Shown: positions 1-12,152, counted from the stretch's first letter. The stretch: 53,790 nucleotides of DNA from Gammaproteobacteria bacterium (GCA_018262975.1 JADFDG010000006.1:145137-198926), one strand, 5' to 3'. Translations and numbers: made by a program. The notes: generated by a model not told the origin, from the letters alone.

Positions 1-156
1 CGCACGCGGGTATGGGTGGCACCGGCGCTCGACTGGTTCATGGTCCGTTTCGAACACGTGGAAAACGCGGTGGCGCGCGGCAGCCTGGTACTGACGGACA
101 TGACGCTCGACGGCAAGGTCCTGCCCAAGGTCAAGGCGGCCAACGCCGCGCGCTGA
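1..156 (+). CDS. C-terminal end of an unidentified protein (possibly DUF3108-like)
   Basis: Frame 1 is open from the window edge to a TGA at 154-156 and gives 51 residues with good high-GC codon bias. The start lies outside the window. The fragment reads TRVWVAPALDWFMVRFEHVE near its start, an alternating hydrophobic pattern typical of a beta-rich domain edge, and ends in a Lys/Ala-rich tail. It reminds me of the C-terminus of DUF3108 periplasmic proteins, but the fragment is too short to be sure. No terminator is obvious between it and aroG. Confidence 0.55.
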   Translation, partial: RTRVWVAPALDWFMVRFEHVENAVARGSLVLTDMTLDGKVLPKVKAANAAR

Positions 157-253
157 TCCGCGCGGCCCGCCGGCAGCACTTTACGCAACTCCCGACACGC
201 CCCCCGATCGGTTAGAATCGGGCACCCGGACACAGGCCAAAGCAGTCACGACG

Positions 254-1333
254 ATGTCTTCCCACCCGATCGAAAATGCCAACATCCGCGCCATCCAGCC
301 GCTCATCACGCCGCGCCAGCTGCACGATGAGCTGCCCTTGTCGGCCAGCGCCCGCGAGACGGTCAACACCGGCCGCGAAACCATCAAGGCCATCCTGGAG
401 CGCAAGGACCACCGCCTGTTCATCGTCATCGGCCCCTGCTCCATCCATGACACCAAGGCGGCCATGGAATACGCGTACAAGCTGAAGACGCTGGCCGCGG
501 AAGTCCAGGACACGCTGTACCTGGTGATGCGGGTGTACTTCGAGAAGCCGCGCACCACGGTGGGCTGGAAGGGCCTGATCAACGACCCGTACATGGACGA
601 CACCTTCAAGGTCCAGGAAGGCCTGCACATCGCCCGCAAGTTGCTGCTGGACATCGCCGAGCTTGGCCTGCCGGCGGCCACCGAGGCGCTGGACCCGAAC
701 AGCCCGCAGTTCCTGCACGACCTGATCAGCTGGAGCGCGATCGGTGCCCGCACCACCGAGTCCCAGACGCACCGGGAAATGAGTTCGGGCCTGTCCACGC
801 CGGTAGGTTTCAAGAACGGTACCGACGGCGGTCTGGAGGTGGCTACCAATGCCCTGCAGTCAGTAGCCCACCCGCACAGCTTCCTGGGCGTGAACCTCGA
901 TGGCCAGTTGTCCATCGTGCACACCACCGGCAACCGGTACGGCCATGTGGTGCTGCGTGGCGGCAATGGCAAGCCCAACTATGACTCGGTCAGCGTCGCG
1001 CTGGCCGAGCAGGCGCTGGCCAAGGCCAAGGTCAGTGGCAACATCATGATCGATGCCAGCCACGCCAACTCGAACAAGGATCCGGGCCTGCAGCCGCTGG
1101 TCATGGACAACGTGGCCAACCAGATCATCGAGGGCAACAAGTCCATCATCGGCATGATGGTGGAGAGCCACCTGAAGTTCGGCAACCAGAAGATCCCCAA
1201 GGACCTGTCACAACTCGAGTACGGCAAGAGCGTCACCGACGGCTGCATCGACTGGACGATGACCGAGGAGGCGGTACGCAAGATGGCCGACAAGCTGCGC
1301 AACGTGCTGCCGGGGCGCGGCAAGCCGGCCTGA
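254..1333 (+). CDS. aroG: 3-deoxy-7-phosphoheptulonate synthase (DAHP synthase, class I)
   Basis: This enzyme condenses phosphoenolpyruvate and erythrose 4-phosphate in the first step of the shikimate pathway, in the cytoplasm. The 359-residue product matches the size of the AroF/AroG/AroH family. Visible family signatures are IGPCSIHD near residues 57-64, EKPRTTVGWKGLINDP near 97-112, TTESQTHREM near 169-178 and DASHANSNKD near 267-276, which hold substrate- and metal-binding residues. The ATG at 254 gives the expected N-terminal length. Which aromatic amino acid inhibits it cannot be read from the sequence, so the symbol aroG is a family label. It stands alone and ends just before a strong bidirectional terminator that it shares with the convergent nfuA. 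Confidence 0.93.
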   Translation: MSSHPIENANIRAIQPLITPRQLHDELPLSASARETVNTGRETIKAILERKDHRLFIVIGPCSIHDTKAAMEYAYKLKTLAAEVQDTLYLVMRVYFEKPRTTVGWKGLINDPYMDDTFKVQEGLHIARKLLLDIAELGLPAATEALDPNSPQFLHDLISWSAIGARTTESQTHREMSSGLSTPVGFKNGTDGGLEVATNALQSVAHPHSFLGVNLDGQLSIVHTTGNRYGHVVLRGGNGKPNYDSVSVALAEQALAKAKVSGNIMIDASHANSNKDPGLQPLVMDNVANQIIEGNKSIIGMMVESHLKFGNQKIPKDLSQLEYGKSVTDGCIDWTMTEEAVRKMADKLRNVLPGRGKPA

Positions 1334-1360
1334 CAGTTCGCACACCGTCGTTAACAGAAA

Positions 1361-1385
1361 AGGGCGCCAGAAGGCGCCCTTTTTC
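1361..1385. terminator. Bidirectional intrinsic terminator between aroG and nfuA
   Basis: AGGGCGCC-aga-aggcgccct forms a GC-rich stem, with an A run on its left and a T run on its right. It can therefore stop transcription arriving from either convergent gene. Confidence 0.85.
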
Positions 1386-1397
1386 ATGCCACGCAGG

Positions 1398-2006
1398 TCA
1401 CTTGTAGTACGCGTTGTCACGCACGCTGTGATCGGTCTTGTCACGCACGCCCTTGAGTTCCGGGATGCGCTCCATGAGGGTCTTCTCGACACCCTCGCGC
1501 AGGGTCAGGTCCACCGCCGAGCAGCCCTGGCAGCCACCGCCGAATTCCAGGGTGGCGATGTGGTCCTCGGACAGTTCGAGCAACGACACGTTGCCGCCGT
1601 GCGAGGACAACTGCGGGTTGATCTCGCTGTACAGGAAGTAGTTGATCTTCTCTTCCAGCGTGGCGTCGGCGTTGAGGTCCGGGACCTTGGAGCGCGGCGC
1701 GCGGAAGGTCAGCTGGCCGCCCATGGCGTCCTTCTTGTAGTCGATGACCGCATCCACCAGGTAGGGGACGCTCTTGCCCTCGATGAAGGCGTGGAAACCG
1801 TTGTACTCGTAGCGGACATCACCCTCGACCTCCTCGCCCGGCAGGCAGTAGGCCATGCAGCACTCGGCGTGCGGCGTGCCGGGGCGCTCGACGAAGATGC
1901 GCACGCCGATGCCCGGCTGCTCCTGCTTGGCCAGCAGGCCGATCAGGTAGTCCTGCGCCGCCGGCTTGATATCGACCAGTGTTTCGGGGGCAACCACTTC
2001 GCTCAT
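1398..2006 (-). CDS. nfuA: Fe/S biogenesis protein NfuA
   Basis: NfuA carries an Fe-S cluster and delivers it to apo-proteins under oxidative stress or iron limitation. The 202-residue product has the two-part NfuA layout. Residues 1 to about 105 are a degenerate A-type (IscA-like) domain, and the C-terminal half is a Nfu domain with the cluster-binding pair GGGCQGC, Cys159 and Cys162. Length and order match E. coli NfuA (191 aa). The ATG at 2006 is preceded by a good sigma-70 promoter at 2048-2075. The gene is divergent from metH, whose product is not itself an Fe-S protein, so the pairing is positional (also seen in Pseudomonas as I recall) rather than mechanistic. Confidence 0.94.
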   Translation of the reverse strand: MSEVVAPETLVDIKPAAQDYLIGLLAKQEQPGIGVRIFVERPGTPHAECCMAYCLPGEEVEGDVRYEYNGFHAFIEGKSVPYLVDAVIDYKKDAMGGQLTFRAPRSKVPDLNADATLEEKINYFLYSEINPQLSSHGGNVSLLELSEDHIATLEFGGGCQGCSAVDLTLREGVEKTLMERIPELKGVRDKTDHSVRDNAYYK

Positions 2007-2047
2007 CCGGGAATACCCTAGTAAAATGCTCGGGTTTGATCGGCCGC

Positions 2048-2075
2048 ATTATAGACGGATTCCCCCGCTCGGCAA
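2048..2075 (-). promoter_or_regulatory. Sigma-70 promoter of nfuA
   Basis: On the minus strand TTGCCG is followed after 16 bp by a perfect TATAAT, about 42 bp upstream of the nfuA ATG. Confidence 0.75.
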
Positions 2076-2184
2076 TTCGCGCTTTGCGAGAAAGCCCGGC
2101 CGACGCCATCCATCCGTTAAACTGCCCGCCTTTTCCCCTTGACCGCCAAGGGGTTCCGACCTTGCCCAGAGAAGATACCCGGAC

Positions 2185-5895
<3,711 letters not shown>

Positions 5896-5902
5896 GCAAT
5901 CC

Positions 5903-5967
5903 CTGTAGAGAGGGGCCATGCCCCCGATAGCGCAACAGCGTCGGGGGCATGCCCCCCCTCTCTACAG
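5903..5967. repeat. Head-to-head pair of GTAG-type REP units (BIME/REPIN-like)
   Basis: The left unit reads GTAGAGAGGGGCCATGCCCC and the right unit is its near-complete inverted copy, ending CCCTCTCTAC. A 13-nt spacer separates them. Each unit has its own short stem (GGGGC/GCCCC), and the two units also pair with each other over about 24 nt. The GTAG head plus palindromic body is the signature of REP elements associated with RAYT transposases. It sits 7 bp after the metH stop and could also act as an mRNA-stabilising or terminating hairpin, although no T run follows. Confidence 0.8.
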
Positions 5968-6073
5968 CGTGTCTACGTACTTCACCGAATAGGGTGCGCG
6001 TGACGGCGTGGCTAACCTGCAGGCCAGCCAGTCCACCGGCTTTCACGTCACCCCGCCAGTACGCCAGGTCCCC

Positions 6074-6277
6074 ATGTCCGAGCAGTCCAGACCGCTCGCA
6101 GGAAGCGATCGAACCCCGCGCGCCAGGGACCCGCGCCCGCCGTTCGACCTCAGCCGCCCCCCGGGCCGCGAAGACCCGTTCCGCGACCACCTGACGCTGG
6201 CCATCCTCGGCGGCGTGATCTTTGCCGTGGTGGTCATCGCGCTGGTCATGCACACGCTGTACAACAGCCAGCCTTAA
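6074..6277 (+). CDS. Small single-pass membrane protein of unknown function
   Basis: The ATG at 6074 opens a 67-residue reading frame. Residues 1-38 are polar and rich in Pro, Arg and Asp. Residues 40-60 form one clear membrane segment (LTLAILGGVIFAVVVIALVM), followed by a seven-residue tail. An upstream in-frame extension exists but lacks coding character. By the positive-inside rule the Arg-rich N-terminus would be cytoplasmic. The gene lies between metH and cysI in the same orientation. I do not recognise a family. The clean membrane segment and the good fit in the gap support a real gene, but no homologue can be named. Confidence 0.6.
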   Translation: MSEQSRPLAGSDRTPRARDPRPPFDLSRPPGREDPFRDHLTLAILGGVIFAVVVIALVMHTLYNSQP

Positions 6278-6283
6278 CGCCTT

Positions 6284-6312
6284 TTGCCTGAAAACGATAT
6301 TGCGAATATGGG
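6284..6312 (+). promoter_or_regulatory. Candidate sigma-70 promoter of cysI
   Basis: TTGCCT, 17 bp, TATGGG. The spacing is ideal but the -10 is weak, as would suit an activator-dependent (for example CysB-type) promoter. Activator involvement is a guess. Confidence 0.35.
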
Positions 6313-6399
6313 CTTTGACGGATAAGGCCCAGGCGGTAACCTTGCGCCTCCCCGCCGGGACTCCCTCCGGCGCCAGGCATCGCCAGGACCCCAGCCGCC

Positions 6400-8064
6400 A
6401 TGTACGTCTACTCGGCCATCGACCGCCAGTTGCTCGATGAGCGCGTCGCGCAGTTCCGCGACCAGACCCGCCGCTACCTCGCCGGCGACCTGAGCGACGA
6501 CGAATTCCGCCACCTGCGCCTGCGCAACGGCCTGTACATCCAGCGCTTTGCGCCGATGTACCGCATTTCCGTGCCGTACGGCATGCTCAACAGCAAGCAG
6601 TTGCGCAAGCTCGCGCACATCACGCGCACCTGGGACAAGGGTTATGCCCACGTCAGCACGCGCCAGAACATCCAGCTCAACTGGCCGGCGCTGGAAGACG
6701 TGCCGGAAATCCTCGCCGAGCTGGCCACGGTGGAGATGCACTCCATCCAGACCAGTGGCAACTGCATCCGCAACATCTGCACCGACCACTTCGCCGGCGT
6801 GGCCGCCGACGAGGTCGCGGATCCGCGTCCGTGGTGCGAGCTGATCCGCCAGTGGGCCACCTTCCACCCGGAATTCAACTGGCTGCCGCGCAAGTTCAAG
6901 ATCGCCGTGACCGCGACCACCCACGACCGCTCGGTGTGGATGTTCAACGACGTGGGCGTGCGCATCGACCGCGTCGAGAACGGCACGACGTACTTCAGCG
7001 TGCAGGCCGGCGGCGGCCTCGGCCGCACGCCGATGAAAGGCGTGGTCATCAAGCAGGATCTCCCCGGCGAGGACCTGCTCAGCTACCTCGAGGCGATCCT
7101 GCGCGTGTACAACATGCACGGCCGCCGCGACAACAAGTTCAAGGCGCGCATCAAGATCATCGTCAAGGCCTTCGGTCCGGACGTGTTCGCGAAGATGGTC
7201 GAGGACGAGTGGCAGTGGATCAAGGACGGCCCCATGAAGGTGCCGGCCGGCGAGGTCGAGCGCCTGGCCTCGCATTTCACCGCGCCGCCCTACGAGGACC
7301 TGCCGGCCACCGACCCGGACCTGCAGGACCTGCTGGCCACCAGCCAGGCGTTCCGCTTCTGGTACCGCAACAACGTGTTCGCGCACCGCGTGCCCGGCTA
7401 CGCGATGGTAATGCTGTCGCTCAAGAAGACCGGCGTGGCGCCGGGCGACATCACCGACGCCCAGCTCGACGCCGTGGCCGATCTCGCGGACCTGTACAGC
7501 TTCGGCGAGGTGCGCACCACGCACGACCAGAACCTCGTGCTGGCCGACGTCAAGCAGTCGGACCTGCCGATGGTCTGGGAAGCGCTGACCATCCTCGGTT
7601 TCGCGACCCCCAACATCGGCAAGCTCACCGACATCATCGCCTGTCCGGGCGGCGACTACTGCTCGCTGGCCAACGCCAAGTCGATTCCCATCGCCGAGCA
7701 GATCCAGCGCCGCTTCGACGACCTCGACTACCTGTACGAGATCGGCGACATCGACCTGAACATCTCCGGTTGCATGAACGCCTGCGGCCACCACCACATC
7801 GGCCACATCGGCATCCTCGGCGTGGACAAGAAGGGCGAGGAGTTCTACCAGGTGCAGGTGGGCGGCCACATGGGCCACGACGGCGCGCTGGGCGAAGTGC
7901 TCGGGCCGTCGTTCTACGCCGACGAAGTGGCCGACGTGGTGGAAAAACTCATCGACGTCTACCTCGAGACGCGCCGCGACGAGGAAGAGCGCTTCATCGA
8001 CACCTACCGCCGTCTTGGCATCGAACCGTTCCGGGAGCGTGTGTATGCGAAAGATCATTCGTGA
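6400..8064 (+). CDS. cysI: Siroheme-[4Fe-4S] sulfite/nitrite reductase, hemoprotein (CysI-like)
   Basis: This protein catalyses the six-electron reduction of sulfite to sulfide in assimilatory sulfate reduction; some relatives reduce nitrite. The 554-residue product has the repeated ferredoxin-like and siroheme half domains. The N-terminal half holds the anion-site segment STRQNIQLNW and TSGNCIRNICTDH. The cluster ligands are complete, with Cys415-x5-Cys421 (CPGGDYC) and Cys458-x3-Cys462 (CMNAC). The next gene, DUF934, overlaps its last 20 bp. No flavoprotein partner (CysJ) is nearby, so the electron donor may be ferredoxin or an unlinked reductase. Substrate preference cannot be settled from sequence. 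Confidence 0.92.
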   Translation: MYVYSAIDRQLLDERVAQFRDQTRRYLAGDLSDDEFRHLRLRNGLYIQRFAPMYRISVPYGMLNSKQLRKLAHITRTWDKGYAHVSTRQNIQLNWPALEDVPEILAELATVEMHSIQTSGNCIRNICTDHFAGVAADEVADPRPWCELIRQWATFHPEFNWLPRKFKIAVTATTHDRSVWMFNDVGVRIDRVENGTTYFSVQAGGGLGRTPMKGVVIKQDLPGEDLLSYLEAILRVYNMHGRRDNKFKARIKIIVKAFGPDVFAKMVEDEWQWIKDGPMKVPAGEVERLASHFTAPPYEDLPATDPDLQDLLATSQAFRFWYRNNVFAHRVPGYAMVMLSLKKTGVAPGDITDAQLDAVADLADLYSFGEVRTTHDQNLVLADVKQSDLPMVWEALTILGFATPNIGKLTDIIACPGGDYCSLANAKSIPIAEQIQRRFDDLDYLYEIGDIDLNISGCMNACGHHHIGHIGILGVDKKGEEFYQVQVGGHMGHDGALGEVLGPSFYADEVADVVEKLIDVYLETRRDEEERFIDTYRRLGIEPFRERVYAKDHS

Positions 8065-8536
8065 CCGGCAGCTGGTCGACGACCGCTGGACCTACCTGGA
8101 AGCCGGTGCAGCGGTGCCGGCCGACGGCGAGATCGACGTGGTGGTACCGCTGGCCACCTTCCTCGCCGACGCCCCTGCCCTGCTGGCCCGCGACGGCAGG
8201 CTGGGCGTGCGCATCGAGCCGGGCGAAGGCGTGGCCGACATCGTGCCGCACCTGGCGGGCATCGACCTGGTATGCGTGAATTTCCCGGCCTTCCATGACG
8301 GCCGCGGGCTGTCCTACGCGCGCGAGTTGCGCGAACGTCACCGCTACGGCGGCGAAATCCGCGCCGTGGGCGATGTCCAGCGCGACCAGGTGTTCGGCAT
8401 GTACCGCTGCGGCATCAACGCCTTCGACGTCAAGGAAGGCAAGTCCATCGTCGATACGCTCAACGGCCTGAAGGACTTCTCCACGGGGTACCAGGCGGAC
8501 GTGTACGAGACGCGGCCGGTCTACCAGCGCGGCTGA
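8045..8536 (+). CDS. DUF934 protein, partner of the sulfite reductase
   Basis: The 163-residue product starts MRKIIRDRQLVDDRW and contains the LRERHRYGGEIRAVGDV and QVFGMYRCGINAF segments that I associate with DUF934. The ATG at 8045 lies inside the last codons of cysI, a 20-bp overlap that implies translational coupling. This family is regularly encoded directly after cysI in Pseudomonas-like bacteria and is assumed to assist sulfite reduction, but I know of no established biochemical role. It is soluble with no signal peptide. A strong terminator follows 24 bp after the stop, so cysI-DUF934 is a closed two-gene unit. Confidence 0.85.
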   Translation: MRKIIRDRQLVDDRWTYLEAGAAVPADGEIDVVVPLATFLADAPALLARDGRLGVRIEPGEGVADIVPHLAGIDLVCVNFPAFHDGRGLSYARELRERHRYGGEIRAVGDVQRDQVFGMYRCGINAFDVKEGKSIVDTLNGLKDFSTGYQADVYETRPVYQRG

Positions 8537-8559
8537 AGACTCTTTCGCCGGAAACAAAA

Positions 8560-8587
8560 AAGGCCCGGCGCAATGCCGGGCCTTTTC
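8560..8587. terminator. Bidirectional intrinsic terminator after cysI-DUF934
   Basis: AAGGCCCGGC-gcaat-GCCGGGCCTT has A and T runs on its two sides. It serves the convergent acuI as well. Confidence 0.88.
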
Positions 8588-8601
8588 ATTGCGGCCGGAG
8601 A

Positions 8602-9594
8602 TCAGCCGGCCACGCGTACCAGCACCCGCCCGGCCACGCCGCCGGCGAGGATGCGCGCCGCATGCGCCGGCACGTCGGCGAGCGGGATTTCCTCGGTGAT
8701 CGACGCCAGTGTCGGCAGCCGCCAGTCGTGCGCCAGCTGCTCCCACATCTGCACCTTGAAGTCGATCGGCAGTTCCACCGAGTCCACGCCCAGCAGGTTC
8801 ACGCCGCGCAGGATGAACGGGAACACGTTGCCCTTGAAGTTCGGCCCGGCGGTGAGGCCGCAGCACGCGACGCTGCCGCCGTATTTCGTCGCCTTCACCG
8901 CGTTGAACAGGATGTCGCCGCCGACGGTGTCCACCACACCCGCCCAGCGCTCCTTGAGCATGGCCTTGTCGGTACCGGCCTGCAGTTCGTCACGGCCGAT
9001 GACGGCAGCCGCACCGATCGACTTCAGCCAGTCGGCACGATCGGCCTTGCCGGTGCTGGCCACCACGTCGAAGCCCTCCAGCGCCAGCAGCATCACCGCG
9101 ATCGAGCCCACGCCGCCGGTGGCACCGGTGACCAGCACTTCGCCCTGGTCCGGGGCGATGCCCACCTGCAGCAGCGAATCCACGCACAACGCGGCGGTCA
9201 GGCCGGCCGTGCCCAGCATCATGGCCGAACGCGCATCGAGGTGGCCGGGCATGGGCACCACCCAGCCGGCCGGCACGCGGATGAGTTCGCCGTAGCCACC
9301 GTCGGTGTTCATGCCGAGGTCATAGCCGGTAACAATCACGCGATCGCCCGGCTCGAAACGTCCCACGCCCGAGGACACCACCGTGCCGGCCGCATCGATC
9401 CCAGGCGTGTGCGGGTACTTGCGGGTAACACCCTTGTTGCCGGTGAGCGACAAGGCGTCCTTGTAATTCAGCGACGAGTACTCCACGCGCACCACCACGT
9501 CGCCGGCCGGCAGTTCGTCCAGCGAACGCTCGACCACGCGCGGCACGTACTGGCCGTTCTCCTCGGTGACTCGCAGGGCACGGAAACGGGTCAT
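8602..9594 (-). CDS. acuI: Acryloyl-CoA reductase-type quinone oxidoreductase (AcuI/YhdH family)
   Basis: This is an NADPH-dependent medium-chain dehydrogenase. The family reduces acryloyl-CoA to propionyl-CoA and so detoxifies a reactive thioester. The 330-residue product has the GroES-like N-terminal fold (YSSLNYKDALSLTG near residues 40-53) and the Rossmann motif VTGATGGVGSIAV near 150-162. No structural-zinc cysteine cluster is seen, as expected for the YhdH subgroup. The ATG at 9594 is preceded by GGAGGA, a strong ribosome binding site; the upstream in-frame extension runs into sohB. It starts 20 bp after the sohB stop and is probably co-transcribed with it. Confidence 0.88.
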   Translation of the reverse strand: MTRFRALRVTEENGQYVPRVVERSLDELPAGDVVVRVEYSSLNYKDALSLTGNKGVTRKYPHTPGIDAAGTVVSSGVGRFEPGDRVIVTGYDLGMNTDGGYGELIRVPAGWVVPMPGHLDARSAMMLGTAGLTAALCVDSLLQVGIAPDQGEVLVTGATGGVGSIAVMLLALEGFDVVASTGKADRADWLKSIGAAAVIGRDELQAGTDKAMLKERWAGVVDTVGGDILFNAVKATKYGGSVACCGLTAGPNFKGNVFPFILRGVNLLGVDSVELPIDFKVQMWEQLAHDWRLPTLASITEEIPLADVPAHAARILAGGVAGRVLVRVAG

Positions 9595-9614
9595 GGCGTT
9601 GTCCTCCGGCAGCA

Positions 9615-10646
9615 TTACAGGGTGGGCGTACGGGTGAGTCGTCCCCACCAGCGCACGAGGATGCGGTCGACGGCACCTTCCATGGCGAACCCCATGCGTT
9701 CAGCCAGCGTCTTGCGGTGCTGCCAGTGCACGTGGAATACGTCGGCTTCCTTCGCGGCATTCACCAGGTATTCGTCACTGGTCATCAACTCGTCGACCAG
9801 CTGCAGTTCCTTCGCGCGCAGCGCGAACCAGTGCTCGCCGGTGGCGACCTTCGCCAGGTCCACCTGCGGGCGCCACTGGCCGACAAACGCCTTGAAGAGG
9901 CCGTGCACGTCCTCCAGTTCCTCGCGGAACTTCTCGCGGGCCTTGTCGGTGTTCTCGCCGAACATGGTCAGCGTGCGCTTGTACTCGCCGGCGGTGTGCA
10001 GTTCGATGTCGATCTCGTGCTTGCGCAGCAGGCGGTTGAAGTTGGGGATCTGGGCGACCACGCCGATCGAGCCGAGCACGGCAAAAGGCGCGGCCAGCAC
10101 GCGGTCGGCCACGCAGGCCATCATGTAGCCGCCACTGGCAGCGATTTCATCCACGCAAACGGTGAGCGGGACCCTGGCCCGGCGGATGCGCTCCAGTTGC
10201 GAGGCCGCGAGGCCGTAGCCCGTCACCATGCCGCCGCCGCTGTCCAGGCGCAGCACCACTTCGTCCTTGTCGGTGGCCACCGCCAGCACGGCGGTGATCT
10301 CGTGGCGCAGCTCATCAACCGCCGAGGCCTGGATGTCACCGTCGAAATCCAGCACGAACACGCGCTTGCGCGGGTGGTCCGACGCTTCCTTCTCGCGGGC
10401 CTTCTCCTGCTTGCGGCGCTCCTTTTCCTCGCGCTTGAGCACCTCTTCGGGCAGTACTTCCTCGCGGATGGTCGCCGCCATGTCATCGAAATCGTCGTTC
10501 AGGCAATCGACCTGGATCTCGCCGTGCACGGACTGGCGCTTGTTGTGCCGGGCCAGCGAGCCCAGCCCGCCGACGACCACCAGGATGGCGACGACAATGG
10601 TCGTGGCCTTGAGCAGGAACATGCCGTAATCGGCGAGGAATTCCAT
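9615..10646 (-). CDS. sohB: Inner-membrane serine protease SohB (peptidase S49)
   Basis: The 343-residue product starts with one membrane anchor (about residues 8-28). A highly charged Glu/Lys/Arg stretch (residues 60-95) follows, then the S49 protease domain. The serine-lysine dyad is visible as Ser171 in DEIAASGGYMMA and Lys223 in GEYKRTLTMFG. The segment LRLDSGGGMVTGYGLAASQL and the whole C-terminal half closely follow E. coli SohB (349 aa). It probably cleaves membrane-associated or signal peptides on the periplasmic side. The start at 10646 gives the conserved N-terminus MEFLADYG. It heads a sohB-acuI pair and is divergent from the histidine phosphatase gene. Confidence 0.93.
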   Translation of the reverse strand: MEFLADYGMFLLKATTIVVAILVVVGGLGSLARHNKRQSVHGEIQVDCLNDDFDDMAATIREEVLPEEVLKREEKERRKQEKAREKEASDHPRKRVFVLDFDGDIQASAVDELRHEITAVLAVATDKDEVVLRLDSGGGMVTGYGLAASQLERIRRARVPLTVCVDEIAASGGYMMACVADRVLAAPFAVLGSIGVVAQIPNFNRLLRKHEIDIELHTAGEYKRTLTMFGENTDKAREKFREELEDVHGLFKAFVGQWRPQVDLAKVATGEHWFALRAKELQLVDELMTSDEYLVNAAKEADVFHVHWQHRKTLAERMGFAMEGAVDRILVRWWGRLTRTPTL

Positions 10647-10756
10647 CGGACAATCTCCAACTGGGGACGCGGTTCGACCATAATGGCGGCGCCGCCTCCG
10701 GGCCGGCCATCTTACCAGACCCTCCCCCGGCCCCACGCACCGGCAGCAACTCAGAC

Positions 10757-11443
10757 ATGGGCGAGCTTTACCTCATCCGACACGGCCAGGCGTCATTCGG
10801 CGAACAGGTCTACGACAGGCTTTCCGAACTGGGCATCGCGCAAAGCCGCCGCCTCGGGCAGTGGCTGCGCGAACAGGACATCCGTTTCGACGCCGCCTAT
10901 GCCGGCGAGCGGGAGCGCCAGCAGCACACCGCGCGCCTGGCGCTCGACGAGGCGGGCCAGCCGCTCGAGGTGCGGGTGGACGGTGGTTTCAACGAGCTGG
11001 ATGCCGACCGCCTGCTCCAGTACGCCATTCCGCGGGTCATCCTGCGCGAGCCGTCGGTGGCCATGCTGCTGATGGATATCAAGGGCCAGCGCGACCAGTT
11101 CCGCCGCGTGTTCGAACGGGTGGTGGACGAATGGGTGGGTGGCGAATGGCAAGGCGCCGGCATCGGCGACTGGGGGACTTTCAGCAACGGGGTTCTTGCC
11201 GCGCTGCGCAACATCGCGCAACGCCACGGCAAGGGGACGCGCGTGGCAGTGTTCACGTCCGGTGGACCGATCACGGCGACCCTGCAGCACCTGGCGGCCA
11301 CCGAATCAGGCCGGCTGGACTGGCAGATCGCCAACACCTCGATTACCCGCGTGGGCTTTGACGGGAACGGCGCGCTGGTACTGCATGAGCGGCGCGTGGT
11401 GCCCCACCTCGCCGACCACCCGGACCTGCTGTCGCACCTCTAG
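10757..11443 (+). CDS. Histidine phosphatase superfamily protein with atypical second motif
   Basis: The 228-residue product begins with the phosphohistidine motif LIRHGQAS (Arg8-His9-Gly10) and has the expected Arg and Glu residues further on (YAGERERQQHTA; GGFNELD). The second motif, usually a His-Gly-Gly triad bearing the second catalytic histidine, reads FTSGG here, so that histidine is replaced by Ser168. The enzyme could be a phosphatase of altered specificity or a poor catalyst; substrate unknown. It is cytoplasmic with no signal peptide. It is divergent from sohB and convergent with the next gene. I recall a similar protein at this place in Pseudomonas genomes. Confidence 0.85.
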   Translation: MGELYLIRHGQASFGEQVYDRLSELGIAQSRRLGQWLREQDIRFDAAYAGERERQQHTARLALDEAGQPLEVRVDGGFNELDADRLLQYAIPRVILREPSVAMLLMDIKGQRDQFRRVFERVVDEWVGGEWQGAGIGDWGTFSNGVLAALRNIAQRHGKGTRVAVFTSGGPITATLQHLAATESGRLDWQIANTSITRVGFDGNGALVLHERRVVPHLADHPDLLSHL

Positions 11444-11463
11444 CGCGGCATCAACGGCCGCGC
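11443..11463. terminator. Weak stem between two convergent genes
   Basis: GCGCGGC-atcaacg-GCCGCGC overlaps the stop codon of the histidine phosphatase gene. There is no T run, so termination here is uncertain. Confidence 0.3.
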
Positions 11464-11464
11464 G

Positions 11465-12121
11465 TCATTCACCGAGGCTCTTGAGCGCCTGCTCGGCGGC
11501 ACTGTTGGCGGCGCGCAGGGACAGCACATCCTCCTCGCCCAGCGTCACCTCGAAGATGGCGCCCTCGGCCATCGGGACCAGCGCGACATTGCTGCGGGTC
11601 GCCTCGACGATCAGGCTGCCGCGATCAGCCGCGCGCTGCCACAGGTCGAAGCCGAGGAACGGTTGCGGCGCCAGCAGGTAGTCACTGTGGTCCTTGGAAC
11701 TCTCGTCTTCCACCGACAGGTAACGACCGGCAACGCGCTCCAGCTGGAACGACGGCGACGTACCGAAGATCGCCCCGATGCCGCTGTAGCGCAGCAGGCG
11801 CACGTCGAGCTGCCACAGATCGCCAAGCACCTCGTAGGAACGACGATCCCCGTTGGCCTCGGCAATGGTCACCTGCCAGGTCTGCGGGCCGGCGTTCTCG
11901 AAACTGACGGTGGCCAGCGGCTGGCTGGCCGAAACGGCCTGGTAGGTGAACAGGCTGGCGGCCACCAGCGCGAGATAGAAGGCGAGCGCCGCCAGCAGAA
12001 GCCCGGCGGTACCACGCAGCCACTGGATCAACCAGGACTCGCGGAAGAACAGGAAGGCCGTGCCCCCCAGGCAGGCAATGGCCACCACCACCAACAGGCC
12101 GGCTACCCATTCGACGCTCAT
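11465..12121 (-). CDS. Conserved membrane protein of unknown function
   Basis: The product is 218 residues if translation starts at the second of two close ATGs. That ATG at 12121 is 9 nt from the AAGGAG ribosome binding site, whereas the first ATG at 12127 is only 3 nt from it. Two membrane segments are clear near the N-terminus, about residues 5-25 and 36-58. A soluble domain of about 150 residues follows, ending in a short Ala/Leu-rich helix. It contains TWQVTIAEANGDRRSYEVLG and LWQLDVRLLRY, a beta-rich pattern likely to lie in the periplasm. I do not know a function. Its place beside nudC and fimL seems conserved in Pseudomonas, where an unnamed protein sits in the same slot. Confidence 0.8.
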   Translation of the reverse strand: MSVEWVAGLLVVVAIACLGGTAFLFFRESWLIQWLRGTAGLLLAALAFYLALVAASLFTYQAVSASQPLATVSFENAGPQTWQVTIAEANGDRRSYEVLGDLWQLDVRLLRYSGIGAIFGTSPSFQLERVAGRYLSVEDESSKDHSDYLLAPQPFLGFDLWQRAADRGSLIVEATRSNVALVPMAEGAIFEVTLGEEDVLSLRAANSAAEQALKSLGE

Positions 12122-12152
12122 CGTCATCCTCTCCTTGCTGCAAGATCCCGCG

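Noticed and set aside
2007-2184. A cobalamin or SAM riboswitch in front of metH
   Set aside because: The gap holds the nfuA promoter and no B12-box-like or SAM-I-like conserved core.
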